From: Hemibagrus wyckioides
Lineage: Eukaryota; Chordata; Actinopteri; Siluriformes; Bagridae
Assembly (NCBI RefSeq): GCF_019097595.1
Contig: NC_080718.1
Coordinates: forward strand, 15,050,657-15,114,656
DNA length: 64,000 bases
Reading direction: 5' to 3'
Shown: in pieces, positions 52,280 to 64,000 of the stretch
Position numbering within the stretch: position 1 is the stretch's first letter
Layout: each line of letters starts with the position of its first letter
Translations under genes and position numbers: made by a program
The notes under the pieces: generated by a model
Told to the model about the DNA's origin: nothing
The model's database searches: none
The model's input: the letters and a program-made list of their open reading frames with translations, nothing else

Positions 52280-53969
52280 GGGGTGTGGTCTAGCACACTG
52301 TGGTTCTGATGTGTGCGAGTCCTTCACACTTACCAGCTTGTAATATTGCCATTAAAAATAAGATTATTGATTATTGGAAATTAATCAGCTTAAGGGTGGT
52401 AACATTAACGACACATTCTGATCAGACTTAGATTACATGGAGTGTCCAATATACAATCCCTGTGCATGATAACATGTTAGAATGAGCAAATTAATAGAAA
52501 AGAAAGAAAATTTATAGTAATCATGCATTATGTGGCACATGCTATATGTTATCAGTGTAATGAGACTGCTGTAGAAGGAGCAGAAGGTGCCATCTCTCTT
52601 CTACACAGTTTTCCTTACACTCTAGAAAATCTCCTCCCAGCACCAGAAAGCTGATTAAGCTGGAGAAGTCTACAAACAAAAGATTAAATTCTGTAAACAT
52701 CTTCAACCCAGTGCCCTTTAAAACAAGCTTCCCAAGCATAATTATTCCATACTGTCCCCAACCTAACTGTGTCCCCTTTCATCTCCGCTTTGCCTGTTGG
52801 CCTGCCGTGGTAGGGGGGGTGTTTTAGGTGCAACATGTGCAGAGAAAATATTAAATGCACTGTTCAGCACCAGTGCCATGTGTGTTCAACTGGTATTAGT
52901 TAGGCTTTGGAGTTCAACTGACTATGGGGGTTTAGAGATGGATTTAAAGAGGAGAATAGAGGGAGGAAAGAGAGAGAACCTCTCAGTTGTTCTTGAAAAG
53001 CTGTGTTTATCCAGGATTAGAGACACCAACATGTTAATAATTGTTTCTCAGAGAACTGCGAAGAAGCACTTCCCCTGTAATCCCCTAATCAGACATTACA
53101 CCTCTGAGCATACCCGCTACAGAAGCACAAAAACTGCGCATGCTCACTCACACTCACAGGAATACACTCACCACTCAGCCCACAGAAGTGTGGAAACACC
53201 CAGTTTGATAAAGACACTACTAAGATATTCTTAAAACACTCAACAATCACGAAAAAGTGAACAATTAGATGTACAGCCCCTATGTAGCTTAACCTCATGT
53301 AATAAAGTGAATGCCCTTATGTTGAAGAGGTCAGTAAATCACCAGTAAGCTAAGACTGACCAGTCCAGTGGGGCTGAGGGCCAACAGCCAAAGGTATGAG
53401 AATTGCAAGCTGGGAAAATGACAGGGTCGGGGCCTCTCTCTGCAGACTGACTGATGTGCTTATTGTGGTGGGGATAGAAGGTTACCTTTTTCATTTAAAA
53501 CTTCCTGATGTGTTTTATTCTAGTTACCCTCAAAACTCATAAGTATCTTAAGTAGACCCACAGATCTGAGTTATTTACTGTATTTTAAAAGATCATGGTG
53601 TAATTTATCTTATGGAATAAGCTAGTACAGCTGTGATCGTCTTAAATGGAAATCCAGAAAATCTATTGTGTGAGCTGTAATAAAGATACAAAGACTTGAA
53701 TTTAGAATGAACTAACAAATCTTTTCAAAACACATACTAATAGTGATTTAAACAAGAACAAAAATACACAGAAACGCACTAAACACAACTCATTGTTCAT
53801 CACTCACAATTCATTGATCATTCAGATCTCATTAGTGAACACTTTGCAATCTGGTAATGATACAAAATCCAACTAAATAAATAAATAAACCAACATGAAG
53901 ACCAGAGAGCTGTCTACTGGAAAAAAAAAAGCAAACCATTTTAAAGCTGAAAAAGGATGGGGAAACTAT

Positions 53970-54830
53970 TAGAGCCATTCCACAAGTATTGTGGAAAGAA
54001 AGAAATCACTGGTTTATTAACAACTGAACAGGCCAGCCAAGGAAAACATCAGCATTTGATGACAGAAGCATTGTGAGAGCTGTGAAGAAAAACCCAAAAC
54101 AATGACATCACCAACAATCTCCACAGGGCAGGGTGTAGGTATTACAGTCCACTATTTGAAGGACACTTCAAGAGTAGGAATATAGAGGTCATACCACAAG
54201 ATGTAAACCACTCATCAGCAGTAAGACTCAGAAGAACAGAATGGAAATGCCAAAGTGTGGAGAAAGAAAGGATCTGCTCATGATCCAAAACATCTGAGCA
54301 CATTGGTCAAGCATGATGGTTGGTAGTGTCATGGCTTGTGCTTCCATGGCTGTTTCTGGAACAGGATCTTTATTGATGATGTAACTCATGAAACATTCAG
54401 AAACATTCTCTCTGCCAGTTTACAGAGAAATATAATGGGTGGAACATCATGCAACAAAGCAGTGACCAAATGCACATTGTCAACTCAATAGATTACTTCA
54501 TTATTGAAAATGGGTAAGGTTTTAGACTGGCCAAGATACTCAACAGACCTTAACCGAGCAGCATTTTATCTCCTGAAGGGAAAACCCCCCTTAAGCTGAA
54601 ATGACAACGAAAAGAAGCTGTGGCACAATCCTAGAAAAGCATCCCAGTAGAAGAATTCAGTAGTCTGGTGTTGTAAATGCATGACATAAAAGGAACATGC
54701 ATCCAAATATTAAGTGTTATTTACTTTCATTTATATGAAGACAATAGTGAACATCTGGATGTAAATATCAGGAAATTAAACCAATTTAATTATATATACA
54801 TAAGTAATTGGACAGTAACACAGTATTTGT
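53970..54830 (+). mobile_element. degenerate Tc1/mariner remnant, family D
   Basis: The + strand reads broken transposase pieces with many stops: KKGSAHDPKHLSTLVKHDG near 54267-54320, CFHGCFWNRIFIDDVTHETF near 54339-54400, and KVLDWPRYSTDLNRA near 54510-54560 (the usual [11 protein letters not shown] block). The catalytic QMDND block is degraded. No intact ends were seen. Confidence 0.7.
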
Positions 54831-54929
54831 AATTTAGCCTCTATACACCATCACAAACGATTTGAAATGAAGCAGTCAAGATATGACTGAAGTATAGACT
54901 TTTAAGGGGATACATGAAAATAATATTGC

Positions 54930-55440
54930 ATTGACTCTTTAGGAATTACAGCTGTTTTACAGAAGACCTCTGAAGGTGTTCTGTATTCAGTCCTGTAATT
55001 TGTAAGGTGGGGCCTCCATAGATCAGATTCTATGATGAATAGATTTAGAGGCCTAGTCAACACCTTGAATTCATCGCCATATCCCTCAAACCATTCATGA
55101 ACAGTTTTTTGCAGTATGGCAGGGTGCATTATCCTGCTGAAAGTTGCCACTGCCATTAGAAAAAATGTTACCATGAAGGGATGTACTTAGTCTACATCAG
55201 TGTTTAGGTAGGTGGTACGTGTCAAAGAAATATCAACATAAATGCTAGTCTAACCTCCCCGGGTCCTACTCACACCTGCTCCGAGTGGGTCTCGAAGCCA
55301 GGTTTCCGGCATGGGAGGTGGGGACACTAACAAGGAGGCTAAAGATTGCAGCCACCAGGACCCAAGCCATTTCTTCCCCAGGTAGCCACACACACATCCA
55401 CATAATGTTAAAAATGTGACTCATCAGACTGATCAGTATA
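54930..55440 (-). mobile_element. Tc1-like element fragment, family A, with nested insertion
   Basis: The minus strand reads EWFEGYGDEFKVLTRP near 55110-55055, a transposase motif of the same family as the 6.3 kb and 60 kb copies. It then reads a DLWRPHLTNYRT-like segment. The copy is interrupted at about 55247-55357 by a tRNA-like insert, after which family sequence resumes at CAGGACCCAAGCC. Confidence 0.75.
55247..55357 (-). mobile_element. tRNA-like SINE nested in a Tc1 copy
   Basis: On the minus strand there is a head reading TTTAGCCTCCTTGTTAGTG and a B box (as + strand GGGTCTCGAAGCC at 55287-55299). An anticodon-arm-like ACCTCCCATGCCGGAAACC lies between. It seems to be only the tRNA-related head. 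It differs from the 23.1 kb SINE family. Confidence 0.5.
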
Positions 55441-55799
55441 TATACATTTTTTACCTACACATTATAGCTCTAAAACCTTGTTTGTTGTATTTACTCTAAG
55501 GAACTAGGATATGTAAATCATTGATTTTTTTTAAACCAAGGGTTAACAAAAAATAGGGAGAGTCAGATTTGTTAAAAAAAATTGTAGCTTGTTGTAAGTG
55601 TTTGCTCTTATGTTTTATTCTTCCATTACAAACCATTTTGCCTGGTAAAACGTCTTCTCATAACTCAGTGTTTATTTCCTCGTGCCTGCTGTTTTCTAAT
55701 TGTTTTTCTTACGTATATATCCACTTTTTTTTACTGCCATTGTTAATGGTGAGTGTTGATTGTTTGTCTTTGCCCCTCCCTTGCACCCTCCCTAAGTGT

Positions 55800-55990
55800 G
55801 TGCGGGATAAAGAGTGAGTGTAGGGGACACAGAAGGATTAACCTGGCAGAATTTAATTAGTGGAGCTGTTGTCTCTGCCCATGACCACCAAATTCCCAGT
55901 CCATCCAAGCCTGCCCTCTGACGAACAGACGCAGTGGAAGTAGTGTGGAAGAGTGTGTGTTTGTTTGGGTGTGTGTGTTTCCATAGATGT
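55800..55990. promoter_or_regulatory. candidate regulatory block with GGATTA and TTAATTAG
   Basis: An exact OTX/bicoid-class core GGATTA at 55835-55840 is followed 12 bases later by TTTAATTAG, within complex sequence. Located in the presumed otx2 3' flank. Confidence 0.3.
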
Positions 55991-58734
55991 ACATTTAACA
56001 ATCATTCATGCCGAAGCCTATTCCATTCTGGTAAATTGTCCTAACAGTGCTTTCTGCATATGTGCACCCTGATTATGTGTATCTTAATGTTAAAGATATC
56101 AATATTTCTGTAATAGAACTTGACAAATGCCACTCAAATGCGTAGGTTTATGTTCTGCTTTTAATGTTGGTTGCTAAAGTATCGTAAGATGCTGTATTTG
56201 GTGTTTTAAATGTTTATTTAATTGCCTGCTTTTTAAACTTTCAACCCTTCTCCTTGTATCCCGTCCTGAACAGGTCTGATTCAGTGGCTTGTAAAGGTTT
56301 ATAACATTTAATCATTTTTGCCAGTAAATATATGCCAATAAAAGTCTATAGTGAAAGAAGCAAATATATGTGCACATTGCAAGAATTGCTTGATTTCCTG
56401 GGCACTCTGCATTAACTGGTTTAATAATGAGATTAACAGATGTACATAAACACGAGTGGCAGATTGTTCTGTGTGATTCAGGGATGTACAGAATGAAGGA
56501 TAACTGGAAACACGTTGCTAGTTGCTAGTCACCCCTCCCTTTTCCCCCAGGATCAGCGTGAATGTGAGGTCCCGCTTGTGGGCTTGGGGGCAGTCACTGC
56601 AAAATTTGAAGCTGACACTGTTTCATTGTAATCATATAACTAAGCTTCCTATTAACCCATCTGGAGTCCTGGTGCCCTGTGTAACCTCACCAGTGGATGC
56701 ACATACACACATAAACACACTGACTTTGTGATGATCATGTGCATTAAGTACCTGCTGGCACCTGCTGAGAATTAAGCAAAAATAGCGTACAACAAAACAG
56801 GAATGACTGCTAACATTAACATACCATACCTTAGTATTGTTGTGTGATGGCATTTTTCAGATTTAGTGTATATCAATGCCCAAGATTCAAAACTAAAATA
56901 TACAGATCTAATAAATGCTGAGATTTTTCTAATAGTTAACAATCATAGTAACAGTCATGCAATATAAAAAGGCACCCCATGCATCATACAAATTCAGACA
57001 CTCTCAGCCTTTAAGCCAGTGTGTCTCACTAATTACAGTTGAGTCTCATTAGAAAACTCCAGAGTGCTTTCTGCTAGCCCACCGGCTGGAAAAGAGAGCG
57101 AGTCTGATAACACGGAACACGTCTCTGACAAAGTGGTGTGAAAGTCGCCAGTTTCTCACTTGGCATGGACCAAAAATCCGAAGTCATTTCTCATAGTTTT
57201 GGCTATAGCTTTGACTTCTATATTGAAAACTAAAAGATAAATGAATATTTTAATTGTATTTGCACTTCAGCAAAGGCCTTTTCAGCAAATTATTCATTCC
57301 CAAATAAAAAACACTTTCCTGTACAACTTGCCCATTTATAGATAGTGCTATTGTTAATGAAGCATTGACTGGATGTTTTTTTTATTTTTATTTCATGGAC
57401 ATCATTATTTGAGTGGGCAGTTTCTCTATTAACATAATAATGACAGGTTGAAATGTGTGTGTGGAGTAAAGAAAACTAGGCTGAACAACTGTTGACCAAC
57501 AAAAGGGTATTTATAGGTCACCATCATGACACAGCCATGACAGCAACCAACAAACATCTCAATAGAATCCAGTGAGTGTATTGACCTAATATGTCCAGAC
57601 TCCTCAGCACATGCTGAATAGGCATGCAATAATTGTACATTAAGTGCTGAAAACAATGTTTATTATGTTAATGCAATGAATAAGCTTTACTCACTTCCAA
57701 AAATAATATTATACTTTATATATGCTTTGATGTGGATCCACTATCAGGCAGTAAAAACAGATTTGTGTTTTTCACAGATTTTACTTTCTGAGGCTTTTGT
57801 ATTCATGCGTCAAATCTAAATGTCAGTATGCCCAGAATTCTTCAGGTGCCATATGCAGTGTGATATAGCTTGAGGCGTGATAAGTCATTTTAAAGGGGAA
57901 TGAGAGGTTAAAGTCGTTGCTCCCCATAGAGACTCTGACTTGACCTCTGCTGATTCTCTGGACTCCCTCTGGGACCAAGAAGTCAATGAAAGTGCACAGT
58001 GACCGCAGAAGGAACAAAACGGAGAGATCAACTCAATTTGGCTATATTTACACTGGACCAGTGCTTCCCCTTCCCTACAATGTCAAACGATATCTCTAAG
58101 CCCTTAACAAAAGAACCCAAGGTCTATCTGCCCAGACTAGATTTCTGTGGCTGCATACAGAGGCAAAAAATACTGAAGGAGATTTGACCTTGACCCATGT
58201 TGTTAGGAAGGAGCTGAATGACATTTGTGCAGTACACCTGATGGCAAGTACAGGAGAGCGCTGAGATAAATAATGCGTTTTCATGCACGCTGTACACTAA
58301 CAGATTATCATAAAAAGCTGTGTGTTTGACTAGTCCTGTTACTGGATTTTAGATAGGAGCTTAAATATGGGAATGTGTATGGTTTAAGTTTATATAACAA
58401 TGAGCTTACTGGCAAAGGCCTTATTGATACCAGATTGTTAATCCGATAATAATTATGATAAGCAATTTATACTGTACAGCCACAGGACTTCATCAAACAG
58501 GTGGATCTGCCTGAGGCTATTTTTATTTTCACATTTCCCCAGAACATGCATTTCTGGAGGTCTGAAATTTCTGAGGGCTGTGTAAAAGTTTGGAAACGAT
58601 TGCCTTAATGAATAGTGAGATCCCATATAGTTCTAACCACATATAACCACACATCAACACCTTCTTAGAGAAGCATTCAAAGCTGAATGCCATACACACC
58701 ATTCAACTGGAGCCAGTCTGCTAGTCTAAAGTCT

Positions 58735-58935
58735 GCCAGATTTGCTCCATAATATCCCCACCTGCTCCCACCCTAAATTCACTGCCTGCCCTGGGGCTGT
58801 GACTGTGGCTGTGACAATAAATAGCCCTTTTGTCTGAGTGGCATAATAACAAGTGGCTAAACGGCTGGTGTGGCACACGCAATCCCAACACCAGTCTACA
58901 TTAAACATGGGGGCCGGGAGATGACGGGCCAAATT
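58735..58935. promoter_or_regulatory. candidate regulatory block
   Basis: Complex sequence with CCCTAAATTCACTGCCTGCC, ATAAATAGCCCTTTTGTC and CACGCAATCCCAACACC. Set apart from AT-rich flanks by texture alone. Confidence 0.22.
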
Positions 58936-59999
58936 TTACTCAAATGAACAAGGAACTCTTACAGCTCTATTGTTACTCCTTTTAAAATTTGCACATACAG
59001 TAGAATGTGCCTGATTCCATTCATTTTGGGTATCTCTGGGTCATAGGCTGTTTATAGAAAGTAATGCACATTAAATGCTCTAGATTTGAACCTATTTGTT
59101 AAATAACCACTTATAAACATGGCTATTATTTTCTCATTTTGTGATTATGAAAAATGATTTGGATAAATAATACAGATTATATATAATTATATAGATTTAT
59201 AACAATTAGTAATGCCTTAGGCAAACCTGAGTAACTCTGAGCTCAGTAATAGTTACACAGCTCTCAACTACATGATCAAGTGCTCAGATGTCTTTGATTA
59301 GGATTAACTTTTCCCTTGAGCAGGTCATTGCTTTATCCCCAAACAATTAGGAGCCTGTGGACTAATTACACTGTCAGGATGGAACCTGAGATGTGAGGAG
59401 GGGTAATGTAACACTTTCAACACAAGATTTGTGGGAATATGGAATATAAGTTTACATTTTACAATATACTCAGGTTTGTATATTCATCTTTAGTGCTGTA
59501 TACTGGTCAGGGTTGCAGTGAACCTAGAGCCTGCCCTACACCGAGAAGAAGGAAGACATTATCTTTTGTGTTGTTTATTGCAAATAGGTATCATAATAGC
59601 ATAGAATTTTTATATATAATCTCAATTTCTATTTGTGATTTTCTTCTGTTCAAACCATTCATGACATGACTTTGTACAAACAAGTGACAGTTTAATGCAC
59701 TATAAAGGGCTGATATGAACCACCACTGCAGCAGAGGAAGTCTCAAATCCATACACCAGGCTAACACTTTCACCTAATTATTTCCAGTCTGTGTTACATT
59801 TTCTCACTAATGCATTATTTGCAGGAGATTAAGGGTGTGAGAGAGGTCATTAGACAGGTAAATGATGAGTAAGGCTGCCTCTTGAGCACCTTCCTAATTG
59901 GGCTAATGACAGGTCCCTAAAGAACACAGAGTGGAGGGCTGCAACTCCTACAACCCCGCCTACTCAATGTTGAAAAATACACAGATCAGCTATACCAAT

Positions 60000-60660
60000 G
60001 TAACCACCTATCTAATATTATTGTTTATGTAGCTATGTATTTTTATTTTATTTATTTATATAGTATTTATGTCAAATTATCTAGGTTCCCCTTGTGCCTT
60101 CAAAACAGCTCTGACCCATCATGGTATGGACTCCACAAAACCTCTGAAGATGTGCTGGCACCAAGACATTAGCAGCAGATCCCTTAAATCCTGTATGTTG
60201 CAAGGTGGGGCCTCCCCTATCTGTCTGAGATCTTGACTTCTTCTATTGCTCCATGGTCCAGTTCTGATGCTTACCTGCACATTGTAGGTGTGTGTAGGTT
60301 TGCAGAGGACAGGGATCAGAATAGGCACACTGACCAGTTTGCTGCTATGTTGCAGTTTCTATCATAGGGAACATTAACTTTTTCAACTTTGTTATTTGTA
60401 CTACAGTACCTCTTCTGTGGGCCTTTGCATTGAGTCTTCAGCACCCATGACCCTGTTGTCAGTTCACTGGTTGTCCTTTCATTTTGACCAAGGTACTAAC
60501 CTTTGCAAATTGAGAACACCCCACAGGTTTTTGGAGATGCTCAAACCTAGTTGTCTAGCCATTGCAACTTGGCCCTTGTCAGAGTTGCTCAGATCCTTGC
60601 ACATCTTTTTTGCTTCCAACACATCTACTGACTGTTCACTTGCTGCTTAATAACATTAAA
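60000..60660 (-). mobile_element. shortened Tc1-like element, family A
   Basis: The minus strand encodes IQDLRDLLLMSWCQHIFRGF near 60195-60130, the transposase C-terminus. Remnants of the middle lie near 60330-60230, and of the N-terminal region near 60600-60480. At about 0.66 kb it is half the family's length. An AT-rich stretch is inserted near its left end (60030-60085). Confidence 0.7.
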
Positions 60661-61429
60661 GAAGGAAATGTTTATGTTATAAAATGTGAGGAGCCAGTGT
60701 TCACTTACTAAACGTAAAGTAATGTGCCTCTTGCTAAGACTCTTCATTTTGATTATGGGACCATTGTACCATTATCTCTTCCGTTTCCAGGCAGGACATG
60801 AAAAATCGTAAATGCTGTAAAAAGCATTTGTTGGGTTTTTCCTCTGATGTTTAAATGAAGGAACCCATAGTTCCTTGTGTAGTTATGTAACAGCTCTATT
60901 TAATACAATTCCCAAAGGTTTAATGGACTTCATGAAGACACTAGGCATTAGCTAGATGTTCACTCATCACTGCATTTAATCATCAATATGATGTCTTTTT
61001 GGTTCGCCAGGAGTTGGCCTGTTTATATTCTGCTACTACAACTAGAAGTCATAATATGATGGCCTTGTTGGCTGAAATTATATAACCATTAGCAAATTCA
61101 GTCATGGTGTGGAAAAAAAGATGTTTAAATACAGTCCTATTTCTTTTGTTGAATTGACAATGTGGACGATGATGAAGATGTTGATTGTTTGTTTGTTGGA
61201 TAATAATAACTATATACAAAAGTACAGTATATTCTATATAGGTCTACTTATAATAACACTATCAAAAGAGCATATTATGTATTTTAATTATTACAATGTG
61301 AAAAAATGTAGGCAATATTATTTATCAAAATTATTGTGAAGTAACATAAAATAATAAACAACATTTAATAATGTAATTACTTGATATCTTTTACGTTTAG
61401 GGCTGTGTGGGTGATGTATGTGTAGACTG
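60661..61429. other. spacer, nothing recognised
   Basis: AT-rich sequence with one unsupported 76-codon frame at 61109-61339. Confidence 0.5.
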
Positions 61430-61765
61430 GTGTGTAATTTCTGTGGCGAGCATGCAAGCTGATAACACTAATAACTAAGCTGGTAACATCCCTTAACTCT
61501 AGGCAGCTGATATTAGGTGATTAGTTCAAATTGCACTTCATAGGTTGTCGCTTGCTAGGACTTGGCCAAGAAAGTTGGCTGATTGGTGAGTGCTGAAAGA
61601 ACAGAGGGCCGTTGTTTAGTCCAACACAGTAACCAACGCGGGGTGCGGATTAGAGCAGAGCCCCACATGTTCCTCTAAGGCCGCGTTGTCCTTAATTAAA
61701 AAAGAAAGACGCTCTCTGCGGGACCGGAGGCCCCAAGGTTTGGTCCGTGTCTGATCCATGGGTGA
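61430..61765. promoter_or_regulatory. candidate enhancer with GATTA and GGATTA cores
   Basis: A long complex block with CpGs. It contains GGTGATTAGTTC (core 61519-61523), GTGCGGATTAGAGC (core 61647-61652) and CCTTAATTAA near 61691. It is the clearest non-repeat, non-coding island in the right third of the window. Confidence 0.35.
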
Positions 61766-62899
61766 CTTCTGCACTCTTAAAACAGCAACAATTTCAAAGT
61801 GAAAACCCCTGGACTCATCGTATTGTGTGTGGCCGTGAGTTAGTATGCCTACCTGTCAAGACACTTGACTGATACACATATTGAAATAAATATACTCTGG
61901 ACTTCCACTGAAGTTTCTTGTTCTAAAGTTCACACTTCTTGGTCTCAAGTTTAAAAATGACATATACCCAATCCCTCTATAAAATCTTATAGATTATATA
62001 TATAAGATAATATATAATGCTATTCATTCATTCATTCATTCACATATGAATGTTATGTAAAATAACATATTGTTTTACATAGCAGAATGTCACAGAGAAT
62101 GAAATCTGGTTCAGATATTTAGGTTCACAGAACATCAAAAACTCTTGGTTGAACCTTATATTCAGGATAAAATGCTTCGTAGCTGAAAAATGATATAGTT
62201 ATACTCTCCTTATTATCTCCTTAATCTTGTTGTGTTTTCGCTTAACTGTCACTAAAAAAAAATTCAATTAACAGTTGATACAACTGACACACGTCTGTCA
62301 CTACACAAAAGCAGCAACTGTCACAACTGACCTACATACAGACTAATCAGCTTTTACAAGAAGAATTATAACGAGATGTGAACCAGTAACTGATGCAAGC
62401 CAGTTTACAGAACAATGACTATGAGTGTTGTTCTCATTTCTTAATATCACACTACACTGAATTAAATGATTATGTAATAGATCAATACAAATATGAAATG
62501 GATTTTTTTTTTCAGGGAGAGTAAATGATCCTGTGTATAGCTGAATAAATTTGTCTGGATTTAATGATGATATTCCTTCACTTCAAATGAATTGGTTATT
62601 ACAGTGATCATTACTTTTAGTCTGAATATGTAGGCTAGAGTGTAAATGAATAGATATTGCCTGTGAATTTTTAGTGCACTTATTTTTTTTAGTAGATTGT
62701 GATTGTGATATTTATGTAGAGATTTTACATAAATAATCTATTTTTGATGCAATGACAATTCTTTTGTATAGGCCTAAAGAAATATACGAAGAGTTAAAAG
62801 ATTTCTGTAAAGAACAAATCGCAATTATTGGTACACTTAAAAGAAAAGCATGTGCTAGTATTGTTCTTGTTTATTATCAGTACAGAACTCATGTGATGT
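61766..62899. other. AT-rich spacer
   Basis: Apart from the small ATTC run, nothing was recognised. Confidence 0.5.
62022..62042. repeat. (ATTC)n microsatellite
   Basis: Five copies. Confidence 0.9.
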
Positions 62900-63480
62900 A
62901 AAGTAAATGATTAAAGCAGGGGGAGGTTATTACCGATTAATATGCGCATTTTTGGGCTTGTCTTTGTTCTCGTGTGTATTATTTCGTCCCCTACCACCAC
63001 ACCCGCCCCCCAAATATCCGTAGTACATTTTGTGTTGGAGTCCAAGTTTATTAAAATGTGAAATCATGTGACAGTGTATGAAGAACATTGACATTTTCCC
63101 TTGGGTAGGTTATTCATGAGTTCATGGTCGTTTAAAGAAGGCGAACTAGCCTATTTCATGTAAAACAAACGCACTAGAATTCAGGGGTGGATTTGAGAGA
63201 GCTCATTTTCTTGTTAGTGGAATATTCACTGATGGTCATCACCCTTTCCCTTTCTACTTTTTCCGGAGAAAAGAAAATGAACGATTCGCTTTGGGCAACA
63301 TCTTAACGTTTGGATTATTTCAAGTCATGCTTTTTAATGACCGTGTCTTTAGTAAGGACGTAAATGAAAGGGAGATTATTGGCAATGTCAAGCAGGCTAA
63401 TTGAATGTTCAGCTGCTCACATTTATTGGCGCAGAGCACGTCGAGTCATTTCACTGCCCCTCTCACTTTGCTTTTCAGTA
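62900..63480. promoter_or_regulatory. candidate enhancer block near right edge
   Basis: ATGATTAAAG (core 62909) and CCGATTAATATGCGCATTTT (core 62935, with palindromic ATGCGCAT) are followed by a SOX-like CTTTGTTCT at 62961-62969. A run of complex sequence continues to about 63480 with TTTGGATTATTTC near 63309 and CAGGCTAATTGAATG near 63393. No coding signal. Motif content and location favour a regulatory role. Confidence 0.35.
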
Positions 63481-64000
63481 TAGTTTAAAAAGCATTTGAC
63501 CACTGCTCCAGCCTATTCTCCCTTGTACTCCATACCCCTCTTCAACCCTTGTGATTCTGACCCTTTCCCATTAAGCAGCGCAGTACTCATGGCGTCTTTG
63601 TTCCAGCACTTCTCTGTAAATCGCATGTGATTAAAAGAAATGAAAAAGATTTAATGTGGGGAAAGAGGGAAAAACGGTTTTAAAAAAAACCATAGATTAT
63701 AATTTAAAAAATAGTAGACTGCAAACCAATAAAATGTCTGAAATGTCATATTTTCATTTATTTTATTTTATTTTATTTTATTTTATTTTATTTGATTAGA
63801 GAGTGAGAACCCAAGTTTATATGTTTATCTTGTTATATTACTGTTACCTTTACCCAGATCAGATCAGTCCGTTCACTCTTGGCTACAGTACCATGCCAGA
63901 CCTCTCAAGTGCTGTCCATAACAGGTTCACTATAACGCTGCTGTGACGCAGACAAATCACACTCCATATTTGGGTCTTTCTTTAATATTATTATTATTGT
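63481..64000. other. right-edge spacer
   Basis: Contains a (TTTTA)n run at 63755-63793. No gene was recognised up to the end of the window. Confidence 0.55.
63755..63793. repeat. (TTTTA)n microsatellite
   Basis: About eight pentanucleotide copies. Confidence 0.93.

Larger units (their letters stand above)
45291..53960. other. gene desert, first part (probable otx2 3' flank)
   Basis: No exon was recognised. The sequence is AT-rich with microsatellites, one dispersed repeat, a LINE-tail signature and a few complex islands (listed separately). Two stretches, 46700-47640 and 51230-52200, hold nothing I can name. Confidence 0.6.
55441..60000. other. gene desert, second part
   Basis: No gene was recognised. 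It contains a candidate block at 55800-55990 and complex stretches near 57050-57170 and 58735-58930. The rest is AT-rich without recognised elements. Confidence 0.55.

Overview
The window is vertebrate nuclear DNA, most likely from a ray-finned fish. It has split genes with GT-AG introns, AT-rich spacers, long simple-sequence tracts, several decayed Tc1/mariner lineages, tRNA-derived SINEs with the 'TCACTCTGGATAAGGG' tail, and CR1/L2-type LINEs, a mix typical of teleosts. The density of Tc1-like copies would suit a catfish or another otophysan, but that is a guess. Two protein-coding genes are present, both on the + strand.

From 1 to about 3.6 kb lies the 3' end of a Pellino E3 ubiquitin ligase gene (peli2 by synteny): one internal exon, the terminal RING-like exon and the 3' UTR. 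From 3.6 to 21.4 kb is a repeat-rich spacer. It holds several degenerate Tc1/mariner elements, a minus-strand LINE fragment, two stretches that look like regulatory DNA, and a 30-bp-unit tandem array with a 90-bp higher-order period. A 3.2-kb CR1/L2-type LINE is inserted in that array.

From 21.58 to 44.75 kb lies the complete tmem260 gene. Its 16 coding exons were joined here by splice sites and phase; all junctions are in frame and give a 690-residue protein. It encodes an ER-resident multi-pass O-mannosyltransferase acting on IPT domains. A short GC-richer promoter lies just upstream. The introns contain SINEs, an inverted Tc1 remnant, one good CTCF-type motif and several candidate regulatory blocks.

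From about 45.3 kb to the end no exon was recognised. The human order is PELI2-TMEM260-OTX2, so this stretch probably belongs to the gene desert on the 3' side of otx2, with otx2 itself beyond the right edge. It holds more Tc1 remnants, microsatellites and several islands of complex sequence with GATTA/TAATC motifs that could be otx2 enhancers. Conservation could not be tested here, so these are marked low confidence.

The two genes are neighbours by ancient synteny and there is no sign that they share a pathway. I found no clear new biological system. The most unusual structures are the higher-order tandem array with its LINE insertion, the foldback Tc1 remnant, and the cluster of possible regulatory islands around tmem260.
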